Shown one piece after another: positions 1-14,300 of a stretch of 64,000 nucleotides of DNA. The number at the start of each line of letters is the position of its first letter. Positions within the stretch are counted from its first letter, which is position 1. Position numbers and translations under genes: made by a program. The notes below the pieces were generated by a model. That model made no database searches and had not been told where the DNA came from. It saw nothing but the letters and a program-made list of their open reading frames with translations. Location of the stretch: positions 16,599,501 to 16,663,500 of the forward strand of contig CM076267.1 of assembly GCA_038380795.1 (NCBI GenBank), read 5' to 3'. Origin of the DNA: Pyrocephalus nanus (Eukaryota; Chordata; Aves; Passeriformes; Tyrannidae).

Positions 1-2241
1 AGTTGTAGGATTTACAAGCGTCTCCCTGAAGAGAGCTTTCCCTGGTAATATATCTGTTGCTGACATTTGTGTTTGTTTGGACCCCTCACTGCTTGCAGCC
101 CAGTGAAGTACTAAGACCACAAGAAAATTGTGATAGCAAGTGGATGCTACCATTTAGCTGTCTTCTCTAGGTAAGCCTGTTGCACTGAGCACTGGGCCTG
201 TAAAGACTATTCCTGCTGCACCCACCTATTCCCACTTGTTGTGGGAACACACTGATAGAATTGCCAGGGATTTCTCATTATGTAATGGGCTCACTACCCA
301 TCTGAGCTCTGACATTTCAGTGGTCTGAATGGATGAACTGGCCTAAAGGCAGGCAAAGCTGGGAGAATGAAAGGAGCCTTTGAGAATCTTGTTTGAGTCA
401 TATTGTAGGGAAAGTGCTTTGCTTACAGTTGGATGGGGAGGTCCTGTTCCTGGAAAATGAGTTCAACTTAGCTGTGTAGCCAGAGATACTACAGAGGCAC
501 GGCCTTGAGGGCATTCCCAGTCCCAACTAATAAGACAGATCATCTGATGGAGAGAAGAAATACCCAGAAAATATGTGTGTCCATGCTTTGAAGTGTTCTC
601 CTCCGTGGAGAAGGGAGGTTGATCTGTGCTGACCTTGAGCTGCTGAAAAGGAGATAGTACCCAGGAAGAGAAAGAAGAAAGTGAGGTTGGGTGAAAAGGA
701 GGATCTGGTAGGCTGGGTCTCAGAAGCATGCTGAGGGCTGGAAGGGTTCAGAGGGAGTTGGCCTGTGTCATTAGCAAAACAGAATGCAAGAGTTCATGTT
801 ATTTAGGGTTGCAAAATGAAGGGGATGAAGGTGAATTTAGAAGATCAGTCATTGCTGTCTGGCCTACTGAAGGAATTTCCCTGGTGTAACAGGCGAGACA
901 GAGGAAACAACCTGTAATCTAGTTCCTGTAGTTTATTTATAAAATGACAAGATTAAAACTTTTACCCTACTTCATTATTTCATGTACTTGCTCACTCACC
1001 GCTCAGCATTACATTCTCAAGATGTCAACTTCCTTTCCCAGTTGGGAGTTTGCTGTTTGTCCAGGAGGATCAGGCAGAAACTTGTGTGGGTTCATATTGT
1101 GTAGTTGCAGTTACCAGGCTCAGAAAAAAACAGCCAAGATTCTTGGGCATGCCCTGATATTTATCTCCATGTGTCCAAACTCCAGGATCTTTCCCCACTT
1201 CCAACATCTTTCTTCCAGTCACAATCTTTGCTGTCTTCTTTCCCGGCCCCTTTTTCTACTCTCTGAGATCATGTCTTCTTGTTGTGAACCCTTATTTTTG
1301 GCCTCCTCTTCTTTCCAGAACCCTAAACTCTATTTTCCAGTTCTAAATAGTGTATGTGCAGAAGGACAACACGTGATCAGCCTCTTATTTGTGGTTCTGT
1401 CTCATATCTCTTTATTAATTGGAGGATTTGAGGTGTGCCGCTTTTGTTTGTTCAAGTGTTATCAAAACTTGCAACCAGCCCATTCCTTTTACAGCTATCA
1501 GGTAGTAGGCTTTCGCTTGAAATACCAAAAGTTTGATTTTGGATGTTCATCGACATGCTTACATACACCCAATTATCTACTGCCTGTTAGTCATCACAAT
1601 TTCAGTTATTTTTTCCACCTATGACACTTGGTTATGATCACTGCATGGCATGTGGGATCAACTCTAGAAAAGTCTTTCAACCCATGATCTTTTGGGGCAT
1701 GTGTCCTGTCTGTTGGCTAGCCTAACTGGATTCCAGTAGGATAATGCTGTTTGCAGGGAAGTTTTGGAAAGGGGATTTTTGAGAGTAACTTGGTGTCAGA
1801 ATACTTTATTAAATCCCGCCCTACCGGTTTTTTGAAAACTGAGCAGACACCCATTTGACAGTTCTGCTAGAACTACTGAACCAAGATACCTTGCCTGTCA
1901 CTGAGATGTTGGCTCAGGTGGTGCAAATGACTGCTGTGGGCTTAGTTGTGAGGTATTTTGCTACCTTCCCCGCCCCCCAGCACTTGTTCCAAAAGATATC
2001 ACTGATTTTGCTGCTACTTTAAGCCTCTCAAGTTCAGTTACTCAAAGGTTATACATGGCTTATCTGTGTGTGGCCTAGCTATTTGAAAACTTGGTACATA
2101 TAAATACTGCACCATACACAGCCAGTACAGAGGCTGAGACACCTGAAGAGGAGTGGAGGAACCTGAAATCCCATAGAGATTCATGTGCCCTTTATGTCTT
2201 CTGTTCTCTTTGTGACTCATTTTTATTCTCTGTATTTACAG
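1..2241. other. Intron before the first visible myosin exon
   Basis: This is the 3' part of an intron of the myosin gene. The preceding motor exon, which should end just before AADSRDS, is not visible and must lie upstream. A stop-free run at 944-1624 on the plus strand lies in pyrimidine-rich sequence and has no recognisable domain. I see no other gene. Confidence 0.6.
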
Positions 2242-2388
2242 GCAGCTGACTCCAGAGACTCCCTCTCTATGGCACTCTATTCCCAGTGTTTCTCATGGCT
2301 CATTAACAAGATTAATACGAAGATCAAAGGCAAGGAAAACTTCAAGTCTGTGGGCATCCTGGATATCTTTGGCTTCGAGAATTTTCAG
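2242..2388 (+). CDS. MYO10L: Myosin X-like exon 1 (window): switch II region of motor
   Basis: 49 codons, phase 0 to 0, acceptor tttacag and donor gtcagg. It encodes [13 protein letters not shown] and [18 protein letters not shown] (2362-2379) is the invariant switch II element that senses the ATP gamma phosphate in all myosins. The exon matches the same segment of human MYO10 closely. Confidence 0.95.
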
Positions 2389-5300
2389 GTCAGGATTTTG
2401 TCTTTCGTGGGGTGGGTTGGTTTAAGAGGTATCAGTGCGGATAGGAGGGAATTTTGGTGGGTTTGTATCCCCCCAGTCTGGAGTCTCTCTACTGTCACTT
2501 TCCCCTGGAAGCAGCAAGATATATTTAGCTGCCCATTTGTGCCACCTGTATTCATAAAAGCTGATGTTCAAGGTCTGTTTTATGACACAGACCCTAAGCA
2601 GATGCACTGTGATAGGTCATATTGAATTTCTGACTTGTATGCAGATTGAATATCCAAATCCTGTGTGTACATTATTTGTTTACATCTATTTTACGTTGTG
2701 TGGAGAATCCCATGTGTAATGCTTCTGACTGCAGCTGATGAGGGTTGTATGTTGAACAGTCATATAGTGACTGCTCAGATACTTCACAGAAGAGAAAGCC
2801 CTGTGACCTAACATTTAGGGAATTATATTTCTTTCTTCCAATAAGAGAAGCATGACTGTCTTTAGCATCCTTTACTGTGATTTAGGTTTACTGAATTAAC
2901 CTTGCGTGGGCTACAAAAGCTGTTCTCCTAGTGGATCTCCCCATACTGTCCTCCTCACGTCCATCTTGACCACTGTGTTCTTTGGCTTTACTCCAGGCCT
3001 GGCACCTTCCACCTTGCTGCTATGGATTTTATTAGAGCTCACGAATCTTAAGTTTTCTAATCATTGTTTCTTCTTGCAGGTGAATCGTTTTGAGCAGTTC
3101 AACATTAACTATGCAAATGAGAAACTCCAGGAATATTTCAACAAGCACATCTTCTCCTTGGAGCAGCTGGAGTACAACAGGTGACAAAGGGAGGGGGGCC
3201 ACTATTGCTTTCATGGGTAGTAGAAGGGAGGACATCGTTCCTCCTCTGTGCTCTTCAGTCCCTACTGCTGAGGCAGGAGAAAGAACTGGGCCTTAGCGCA
3301 ACCCTGACTGTGGATGTATCTTGATAAGCACTCTCCATGTGCTTTGCCAGCATAAGTCACTTGAATCCAGGCAAAATCAGTCTCCCTTGTAGTATTTGGA
3401 AAGTCCAGATTTCCTTCTGTCTCTCAGCTGAATAGGAAGTTCTTGGGCTTTAACCCATTAGAGTACATGATCACTGGGCTTATTACTGACTTTGGTAATG
3501 ATTTACCTGGGGTACTGGTAGTGTTATGCAGGTGGAGTCTTGGTGTGCAAAAAGTCCCTGGAGGTAGACAATCATCTGACAGCTCTTTCTGTCCTAGAGA
3601 TTCCTGTACTGTGAAAAGGGCTCTTTTCCTCAGCAAGGAGACTTAAATGAGAGATTTCCTGAGCTTGGGAACTTATGCACAGCTGCTCCTCTTCTGTGGG
3701 CTTCATGTTGAATTGTATTTAGTGAAGTACCTGGGATGTTCTAGAGTATTTCTGCTTCTAGAGAAGGCTGCTAGACAAATACTTTAGTTGTTGCTCTGAA
3801 ACAGAAGCCTTTATGTTTGTGAATGAAGCAATTGAATAGGGTCAGTGAGGGCAAATGAGAGCAGCCTTGTAAAGGGAGACAGTTGAATAGGCAATTCATT
3901 AAATTCTAAAGATTACAAAACTGCAAGGCTATTTATGCACTCACTTCTCAGGCCAGTTCCACCATTGCAGGAAGCCTGTGTTAAGAATGGTATCATCATG
4001 ACAAATTATTTTTTCCTGATGATTGCATAGAAATTTAAGTCCTGTGGCCGAACTTTGAAAGAACGAGAGGATTTTATTATTGACTGCACATCAAATTATT
4101 CTAGGGTGAGGTGTAAGCTCTGCTTCCTCGGGTTTAGTAAGTAGCTCTGTGTATCTCCTCTTGATGCTCTGAACCTGTCAGTATGAAGCCTAGGCTGAAG
4201 GGTTATAGGCAACTGCTCCACTATCTTCAAAATGTTAGCCTCCACCTGAAAGGTATCTGTATCAGAATGTCAGTAAGTAGCTTCACACATAGCCTGTAGT
4301 CTTCCTTGGATTCCTGTGTAAGAGCTGTTCCCAGGCTTCTCTGAATTCTGAAAACAGAAACACCCTTTATTTTTGGAGTGTAAGAAGGTGATAAGAGAGG
4401 AAAAACACAGTCAGCAGATTTACAGAATTTCATGAGTGATTTTCAAAGCATACTTATTGCACTACACTACCTACATCAGCCTCTATTCTGAAAGATGCAG
4501 AGCCACCCTGTAGGCTCCCTGCACATCAGGCTAAAGCTTACCTATGTCATCCTCTTCAAAACTCTCCCTGAAAACTCTCTCCTGTCTGTTCTTCTGGTAG
4601 ACCTGTGAAATTGTGGTTCAGTCTTCCAGCAGATGTGCTTCGGGCCTGCTTTCCAGTTTGGTGGGTCAGCAGTTGACTCTTGAAGCTGTGTAGCAAACTG
4701 TCCATCATTGCCACTGCTTGGGCTGATACTCATCAGTCCTGAAAGGGCAACTACAGTTTTAAAACTCATGTGAAATTTACCTAAGTGGCTACAAGATAAG
4801 CATCAATTTAAATCACCGGTATGGATAAGAAAGATTGTCTCCTATTTCCATCTCCTTGTGTTAGTAGTGCATTGTGTCCCCTATTCTTTTTTCTCAGCCA
4901 TGGCAAAGCCTAATTATTGCAAATTGTCTTCAGTTCTGGGACAGCTGCCATGCTCTGCTACTTCTGCTCTTCTCCTACACCCCAGAGCATTGGATCTTTC
5001 ATTTCACATCTTTGTTCTGTTTGTTCTTGACTGTCAGGGAAGGGATAAACTGGGAAGCCATTGACTGGATGGATAATGCAGAATGCCTGGACCTTATTGA
5101 GAAGGTAAGCAGTTATCTATGACAGTTTCCAGGGGTCACCGTGGACACTGCTGATTGTCTTGAGACCTTCCCTGGGGTTTCCTGGTTTTAAAAACAGGTA
5201 GTTGCTTAGATCACTTCCCATAGTGACCTGGCAAAAGTATGGGCTCTTCTAGCTGTAGTCCCAGCTCAAGAAAGCAGATCTCTGCTTATTGTTGAGAGTA

Positions 5301-8300
5301 AGCTTAGGAAGGGTGTCATAGTTTTAGACAGGGATTAGTGTTTAAGTAAAACTTTAATGTAATTTTTTTATAAATAATCTCCACTTACTCTCTGCTTACT
5401 GAATGCATTGACTGCCCAGAATTCTGCTTTCAGCTTGAGCTTTGCTGGGTATAACTCAGGGGTTATTGCTCAACGGTCTGTTCAGATCTTCAGTTCTTGT
5501 CTTGGTGCTGTGTAGTTAGAGCTTTTGCTGACTGTAAAAGCCTGTCTCTCATTTGGCTGTAGAAACTAGGTCTACTGGCTTTGGTGAATGAAGAGAGTCG
5601 ATTCCCCAAAGGCACAGACAACACCCTTCTGGAAAAACTTCACAGCCAGCATATGGTAAGTAAGAAAATAACCTGGCAGGCAAATGATCAGTATGTTAGC
5701 CCCATCAGCATTGCAAAACCTAAAGTGAAGGTTTTGTTGATGTAAAATATATGTTTTGTGCAGGAAATTTAAAATGCCTTGTACCCGAACCTGCGAGTGT
5801 TTAACAAAGCTGCACTGAACAAAAGTAGTATGTGAGACAACCTGAGAATGGTCTCTTGTGCACATAAAGACAAGGGAATGTGCATTTCATAGGCTGTGGG
5901 TAGAAGAGGTTTGAATTTGTAGGATAGGACAGAGGTCAGGTTCTGCTGGTCTGCGATGAGACACGAAGCAGCTCCCCAGGCACAGGATGTGGCTGCACAG
6001 TGTGTATGGGTTTCTCCTGCCAGCTGACTCACAGCAGTCTGCTCCAGAGCGTGTCAAATCTGTCTCCTGGGGCTGGGGACGGCTTTTGCCTCATGACTTT
6101 TAATGAAAGCTCTCTTATTGTTCCTAATTAATTAAATTCTTTCATCCTCTCTCTTGTGTTCTGGACACAGGAGTGGAACGGCTTTTTCATGCAGGTCAGA
6201 AAGTTATCCTGGGGACACAGAAACCCCAGTGAGATCACTGTAGCAATCCCTTACCATGTCTCTGGTACAGCCAACACTTTGTTCTAAATAATAAATAGAC
6301 TGAAAACAAAACAAATTAAAGCCTGTAGCATGGAGTTATGGAATGATTTACTACTTTAGTAAGAACATTTTCAGCAAATATGTTTCCTAGTCTTTTAATT
6401 GAGACTTTATCCAAGCCTGAAAACATAAAAATTTGTAACCTTTATCTGAATTTTTTTTAATTGACATAGATGCAAACATTCTCATTTTTCATATTTGTAT
6501 TCTAAATTTGCTGGTAATACTCATGACTACAAATTGGAAACAATACCAATGCCTTTTGGTTGGCTACTTACACAGAGCTTTATGGAAATATTTCCTTTCT
6601 TCAGGCTTAAATCAAGGCCTTCAATTTACTCCGCTGTGGCTTTGCCTTGTATTACAGGTCAAGGAATATGAGAATGCCTGCTTTATCTTTTTTTTTTTAT
6701 TTTTTTTTATTTTATTTTTTTTAATTGTTGTTGGTATTTGTTAACTTTTAATATAAAACTAGTGAATATTTTTAATGCCTCACTTGTTTTGAATTTTCTT
6801 TCTGAACTATCCCAACTTCTTCAGTTTGTCTCCAAATGGAGACATTTCAAAGCTCCTCTTTCTTTCTGCTGTTTGTCTCTGAATTTGTCTACATATTTTT
6901 TTTCTCTATTCTTTTCTGAGATAAATAATCAGACCAGAATGCAGTTCCCTTGGTAAGAAGGTACCTGTGGTTTATTGTACAGCAGCATGAGACTGCCAGT
7001 ATTATTTCGCATTCCTTTATGCCCCACATTTTAGTTGCTATTTTTGGTACTTTCTGTGCATTGAGTAGCCTTTTCATTAAGCTGTTCATAGTGTCACCTC
7101 TGTCTGCTTTGAGGGGATAGCTGTTAACGTGGAACCCTAGGAAGGTTATGAGATGTGAAGAGCAGGGAGGAACAATTAAGTAGGTAGTGCTCTAGGTTTT
7201 TCATTTGCTGAAGGTGAAAGTGTTTTTTGTACCAGTTAAAGTCTCTATTGCTGGGTGGAAGAGCACTGGAAGGCATCCAGCCAGCATTGCTGGGAAGCCT
7301 GAAGAGAACTTCTTCTCTGTATTTTCTGTGGATTGCTGTAGTCTTAGGAAGCAAAAGCATAAGGCTGGAATTTCAGAGAATATGACCTCTGATACAACTG
7401 AAGAGAGGAGCATTAGGGGAGATAGGAGAAGGAACCAGAAGTGTTATAAGCATGGATGAAATAAAAGGGCTTGGTAGAAAGGGAGAGGAGAGGAGTGTGC
7501 CAATCCACATGAGAGATCCAGGAGCAGTCATGCTTGGAATGGAAGATAGGGAATTTTGTGACTGGAAAAAGATGACTGGATGAAGGAAAGGGAAGAGCAA
7601 TGAAATGGGGTCAATATGAAAAGAAAACAATGAAAAAAATTTCCAGTAGCACTAACAAATTATCAGTGTCAGAGGCCGTCCACCCAATACTGCCAAAAGA
7701 CCTTGAAGATGAAAGAACTCAATTACAAACAGCATTGTCCAACATGTTACTTAAAATTTCTTTATTACTTTTGTCTGAGAAGATGGGTAATTATTTTTAT
7801 TTTTAGGAAGTATTGTAGGAAATTATAGGCCTATAGTTCTTATTTCACTATTGGGCAAATTCAAAGAATGTAAATGGTCAGTTACCTCAATGAAGAGAGA
7901 CCTGTAAGACCCTGTCTCATATGAGCATTGAGGTGGCAGTTTTCTGCTGATTCTTGGGGTAACACTGGGCTGAGAGGGGCCTCATGAGACTGAGTGGTAA
8001 AATGAAAATGAAAAACAGTGTAGATAAATGCAAAATTGTGTACCTGAAGGAAAACAGTCCCAATTTCCCTTTTGAAAATGGTGGGCCCTGAACTGACTGC
8101 TGTTCTTCAGGAGTGGGACTCAGACAGAGGCTGTGATATATAGTTCCATGGAAATATCATTACAGTTCTCAGTAGTAATGAAAAAAAACCCCAGATGAAA
8201 TAGTAGAAACTCCTGGAAAACAGAATAAAAGAAGAAAACAGTTTTATGGCATTGTGTAATCCACAGATCACCTGCACTTTGAACCATGTACACCACTGGG

Positions 8301-11300
8301 CCCCTCTGCTCAAAAAGAGGTTGTATCAGATCTGGTAAACTGGTCTGGGACACCTTCAGTGTTATGGAAAACTATGTTGAAGGGGCCCTGCAGAGTGAAG
8401 ACAAGATGACTTGGGGGTGTGTGTGATGGGTTTAAAAGTCACACATGGCCTGTAGAACACAAATGGCACTAATGGAAGCCAGGCTTAAATCTGTAGTTCT
8501 CTATGGGGTTGCTTAAGAGCTGCTGTGAAAGGACACTTGAATGCAAGAAGTTTACATGGGTTCAGGTGTGGAATAAGCAAGCAAGCAAGAGAAATCCACT
8601 TAGGGTTACTAGTTAGGCAGGTCTTACAGAAATAATTAGAGTTTGAGGGGATATTAGAATGAAAGTATGATTTACTTGCTTTGTTCTTACTCTACAGTAC
8701 ATAGCTACTGCTAGAGGCAGAATACTCAGCTGGATAGATTGTTGATCTCAAGCAGCGTGGCTGTTCTTACATAGTTAAAACGGCTTTCACAGAACAAAGA
8801 AAGGAGGGGGAAAATGAGAGAGTAGAACATCTAATAAGAGAAAGGAAAAATGAACATTGAATAAAGGGGAGGAGAGGTGCAAGGAAAGATAAAATATAGA
8901 GGAAGACAGGACATTGGTATATTATTTCCTTTGATGAAGAAAAGGTGTGTAGGTGTTCTGCAAAGCTGCCATCTTCCTTGCATCCTGATCCTGTGTCCTG
9001 CACCACATGGTTTGTGTGGAGCCCAGTCTCCTCAGGTGTCAGACACGCAAGAATTAACATTTCATCCATGGCATGCCTGCCCAACCTTGATTCTGCAAGC
9101 CCTTGCTCACATGAGGAATGCCTTGAAGGGCTGAATTTTTCCATCTTATTTAAGTACCATATTTGAAATGTAGCTGCAGAGAGCTGCAGCAGATGTGGTC
9201 GGGCTCTGCAAGAGCTAAGGTCCTTGCCCATCCCAGCCTTGTCATAGTCATGGCAGAATTCCTGACTGAGCCTATTTATTCTTACACCAGCATTGGAAGA
9301 CTACTTCTTTTTCTTTCATTTCAGAGCAACCCCTACTATGTGAAGCCTCGAGTAACAGACCATCAGTTTGGCATAAGACATTATGCAGGGGAGGTAGGTG
9401 TTCATGATTTGTTTGTGAGATGTTTGGTGTATCTTGGATTTAAGGTCCTTGATTTTAGATTCCAAAAATCAAGAATATCTCTGAACTGTGTGTTTCCACA
9501 CAGTCAGTGCCCCATACCAGAGCACTTTTGAAATTTTGGGCTTAAAATAGCATGCACTATATTCTCCAGCCTGGACGTTTGCTTCAGTTTCTCAAGTAAC
9601 TTTTGGCTTGGGGGTTAAACTCCTCTGTACTTCTGTTATTCATGTTGTCTTTACATGCACATTCACAAACAAACAAAACTTAAAGCAAAAATCACAAGGA
9701 AAATTTGACTTTTAAGGAGGAGGAGAAAAGGCTAAATACCTATCCAAAAAAAGGAAAAGGTTTCCAAGCCTTCAAGGTTAAATGTTGCTCTTTGTTGTGA
9801 AGAGCTATGAAACGGATGGAGGTGTGTCAAGTGAGGACACCTGCACATTAAAGAAGGGCCAACCCCCTCCTAGAATAATATCTGCTGAGCACTTGTGGTT
9901 GGGAAGTCAGGGCACTGGGTGGCATTCTCCATTCATTTTGTTCTCTTGAAGTGAATGGTGTACCTCACCCTTTGCAGAGGATTTCCCCGCACACCCTCCC
10001 TGCCAGGCAAATCTTTGCAGCTGTTTCACTTGGACCTTGTTTTTAAGGGAGTTTTGTGTTTTTTAGTTCATGGCTAAAAGCCACTCTCTGGATGGTAACT
10101 GTAAAGCTCTGGAGTTCTTTGACCCCAAAAGTTCAGTTTTTGGCATATGCCTGCAGTGTTACTGTGTAGCTCTGCTGGAGGTCTTGTACACTGCCATGTA
10201 AATGTAGAAGTGCTTAATGATTTGTACAGCACTGTTCTAGTGGCTCTGTGTGTGTTGCAGGTGCTGTATGATGTGAGAGGCTTTCTGGAGAAGAACAGAG
10301 ACACTTTTCGTGATGACATTTTAAACATGCTGAAAGACAGCAGGTATGCTTGTGAGGAGGCCACATCTGTTGGGCTGGCTAAGCCACATTCATGTAGTAA
10401 CTAGACCAAGGAAAGCATTTGCTTTTGCCAGAGCATCAGGCATCATTCTTAGTCATTCTTCCCTTTGTGCTGGAGTGTTCTGACAAAAGAAAGGAGACTT
10501 GGAGAAGTCAAATGAGGCAAAGATTTAATCAGGATTTGTCTTGTCCCAGTTTTAAAAAGAGTTATAACAGCATGACAGAAATCCCTCCAGGCAATGATAG
10601 TCTTCCCTTCCCCTTCACCTTCTCTCCCCTTCCTCTTCCCCTTTCTTTCCCCTTCCCCAGAACTGACCTACACTGAGGGTTGCTCTAGAACTCTGGCTAC
10701 AAAGAGCTGTGGTTCCAATTTCATGAGCACATGGGTGCTACTCATCAGAGAGAGTTCAGGAGGGCATGACAGCACCAGTCTAGCTGGCATACCTTCAAGG
10801 TAGTTTTGCCTGGGGCTGTATAGCTCAAGGGAGGTGTCCTAGCCAGTGCAGAATGGAGATTTTCCTTTGTGTAAAGTCCTGCTTGAGAGCATGAGAGGGG
10901 GTTTCTGGCTTTGCAGCTGAGTGTGGCATACAGGGCAGCCTGTGGGGTCTGGGCAGCCACATGGAAAGTATTAATTTCCTCACTGAAGCGCCCAGCTGAA
11001 CTGTCTCCTGCAGCTGCTCTGGCACAGCAGGAATAAAAATGAGGTGTTTCACACTGGGACCAGGCAGTTGCTGAGAATGAGAGCCATCTTCTCACAGGTG
11101 TTAGGGGTCTTGCATCTTCTTTGGTTCTTTTCTTTTCCATTAGGCTGGACTTCATTTATGACCTTTTTGAAAGAGTCTGCAGTCGTTGCAATGAAGAGAC
11201 ACTGAAGATGGGCACCCAGAGGCGCAGACCGACTGTCAGTTCCCAGTTCAGGGTATGATGTTTTCCAAGAGAGCAGCAGGCTTCTGGGGAGCAGCAGATG

Positions 11301-14300
11301 GTTAAGCAAGGCCTGCAGCCAAGAGGAGTCATTCATCCTTGTTTTATGTCCAGCACTGAAAATGTGCAGGAATGTTGCAGCACTAAAAAAAGATGGTGCC
11401 ACTGCCCCAAGGATTTCTGTCTGGTGTAAAATGTGAGATGCTAAGACTGAGCAGGGTGGCAGAGGGAATATACTTTGCTAAGTATATGAAATTCTTGAGG
11501 TTCCTTGATCTTTCATATTGGCTTGGCGCTTCAGCTAAGTGTATTTGTCCTTTTAGGCCAATCTTTTACAGGTATTGCGACAATTCCAATAAAACCTTAT
11601 TGGGAGAACCTTGCAGGTATGAATCTTACCCCTTTAGATTGTCTGCAAACCTTCCACTCATTTCACTGTTTTATCTTCCTGCATTTAAAGTTTGAGAGTC
11701 TTGTAAAATTAACTCACATGAGCTATACAGCTACAGGAGCAAACTAACTGTGTGGGCATGTTTTGGAAAGGAGGGAATCTCCTGTGTTGTTGAAATTTTG
11801 GAAAGCAGAATCAAAGGACATTAGGAATGTGAGGGCTGGATGAAGACCCTGTTGCTTCAAATGTAGCCCCTCTGCCTTCTGTAGTCACTGATCATTTGGG
11901 TTTTGTCTTGTTTAGGATTCTCTCCATTCCTTGATGGCCACGCTTAGTACTTCCAACCCATTCTTCATCCGCTGCATCAAACCAAATACAGAAAAGGTAA
12001 GTCTGTCTCCCAGCAAAATATATTCATGAGACAGAGGCCTTCATGAGCACTCACTTCTTGCACAAATGCCTGGCAGGGGCCTCAAACTGAGGATAAGAGC
12101 AGTTCCTCTTCACCTTCCCTTTTTCATTCAAGTTATTTTATGGTTGAAGAAAAACAAACTCTTCTCCTCGTAATCAGATGGAAAGGCTGCATGCTGAGTA
12201 TGAGATTATATAGCCATTCCCACCTCTTTCAGTTCTCATGAAACCTGGAAGATGAACCAGGCTTGTTAAGAGCTCAGAGCTGTGGTAGAAGAAGCAATCA
12301 CTCCTATTTAAGGTGCCTGTAGAGAAATTTGTTCTGGAATGCAAGACTTGTGCCGTAGGAAGTGTCTCCTGCAGATCCCTGGCTCTGAGGCAGAGGAGGT
12401 GGACGCTTCATTAGCAAGTCACAGTCCTTAGAGACAGGCTGACTCTTGCTTGTATTGTGAACTGTGGCGAGAGGATATGCTGCAAACTAGATTGGGTGGG
12501 GAGCTCTGAACTGATCCTTTTCTTTGTGTATTTTGAAACTATGTGTGATACAGCACAGGACAGCCTGCTTAGGGGATTTACGCCAGAAAAGAATTCTGTA
12601 GTTTGTCTCCACTTTGACTGGAGGGAGACTGCAAAGAGAACTGAGTCAGGGTTCTGCACTCTGTATGTTATTGCATTATATCTTTGCTTTCCTACCATGA
12701 TGATCTGACTGTGAGTGCAATCTCCAAACTGTTCTTCTTTCCCAGGATCTGCCCAGCTCCCTTTCTTCCCTTATTCTGTGTCGTGCAGTGTTGTGAGGTT
12801 GCTTTCCCCTTGACCCAAACTTCCTCCTTTTCACCTGGCCTGCCCAAATATGCAGGGTTGACTTTCTACAGAGAAATAGATATACACTCTGTGACTGTGC
12901 TTAGAGAAATAGTGCCTGTTCAAGTCAACAAGAGTGTTAATACGGAGACTTACTCAATATTTACTCTGTCTCTCTTATTTGTTTTTGATTCTGGATCATT
13001 ATGTAGGCGCCAAATCTCTTTAATCCAGATGTGGTTCTAAATCAGCTCCGGTACTCAGGAATGCTGGAGACAGTGAAAGTTCGAAGAGCAGGTTTCCCTA
13101 TACGGCGCCTTTTCCAGGACTTTCTCAGCAGGTAATTGCTGTCATTGTCTCATATGCTGTAACAGCCCCAAGGTATATAATTCCACATGATTGTTCCATC
13201 TTTAGCTGCTGCTTCTGGTATGGATCATCTGTGGGATGTTCTTCTAATTGTGGCTTTATTGCCCATAGCATAGACTGAGCTGGAAGCCCTTCTGGAGACT
13301 TACCTTTAGGGTAAAAGCAGAATGGAAAAATAGCCAGATGGTTGTCTTTTTTTTTTTTTTTTTTAGCTTCGCCACAGATTTGCTAGTGTGATACTGTGAA
13401 ACCCAGCTGGTCATAATATGGAAAAAAAGAAAATACTAGGCTTAAAACCTTTAAGCGGCTGGAGAAAATTTTAATGGACAGTATAGTTGATGATTAATAT
13501 TGGAAAAAGTGATTACTTCTTTTAATTAGCCACATCAAAAGGATTTCTTGAAATTTAAGGCTAGAAGAAACCGTTAAACATTGCTTCCTTTGTCTCTTGG
13601 AGCATTAAATGCCACCCCTATACTGAACAAAATAACTTGTGTCTGATGAAAGCACATGTTTCAGAAAGACAGTTGTTCTTTACTGAAAAATTCTGTTGAG
13701 TTTGTATTTTTTTACTGGGACTGCAACAATAATTGCCAGTGTGGTAGGAACAGATAAAGGCTAGGGGATGGAAATTTCCAAATTGGAAGGCAAACACGAA
13801 GAAGGGAGGTCCCAAGAGAAGAAGGACTAATGGGAGGAGGATAATTATTGTTAAAAGACTGGGGAGAGAGAGGGAAGGGGGGCTGTTACTATCATATGTA
13901 ATCTCATGAGACTGTTTCATTCTTAGGTACAAGATGCTTGTGAAGGGGACAAGTCTCTCAGACAACAGCAAAGCTGTATGTGCAGGTTTTCTTCAGACCT
14001 ATGACAGCAGCAAGAAAGAATGGCAGTTGGGTAAAACCAAGGTACTTCATCAGTGTGGGGCAGGGAATGGCTTTGTTCCAGCTGCAAGGGGAGGCAATTG
14101 CATCTGGTGAGATTCAAGGCAGTAGAAAAGACAATGCAGTTGTGATCCCTTAAATACACTGGCCTGTGTCACTGACTTGTAGCATCTCAAATATATTTCC
14201 ATATTATGTACCTAGAGACATAAAAGGCTTTTTGATTTTGTCTAAATTCCTTCTCATTGACTACACCAGATTGATTTTGTTGTGTCTGATCCAATTTAAG

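Larger units (their letters stand above)
5656..9324. other. Intron 4 with low-complexity T tract and an old LINE remnant
   Basis: 3.7 kb intron inside the motor. It holds a 24-nt in-frame candidate microexon at 6171-6194, a T-rich low-complexity run at about 6685-6724 and a worn CR1-like stretch at about 7950-8360. No gene is recognised in the rest. Confidence 0.7.

Noticed and set aside
944..1624. 226-codon open frame on the plus strand
   Set aside because: It lies in an intron, in pyrimidine-rich DNA where stops are rare. It has no known domain and looks unlike a conserved protein.
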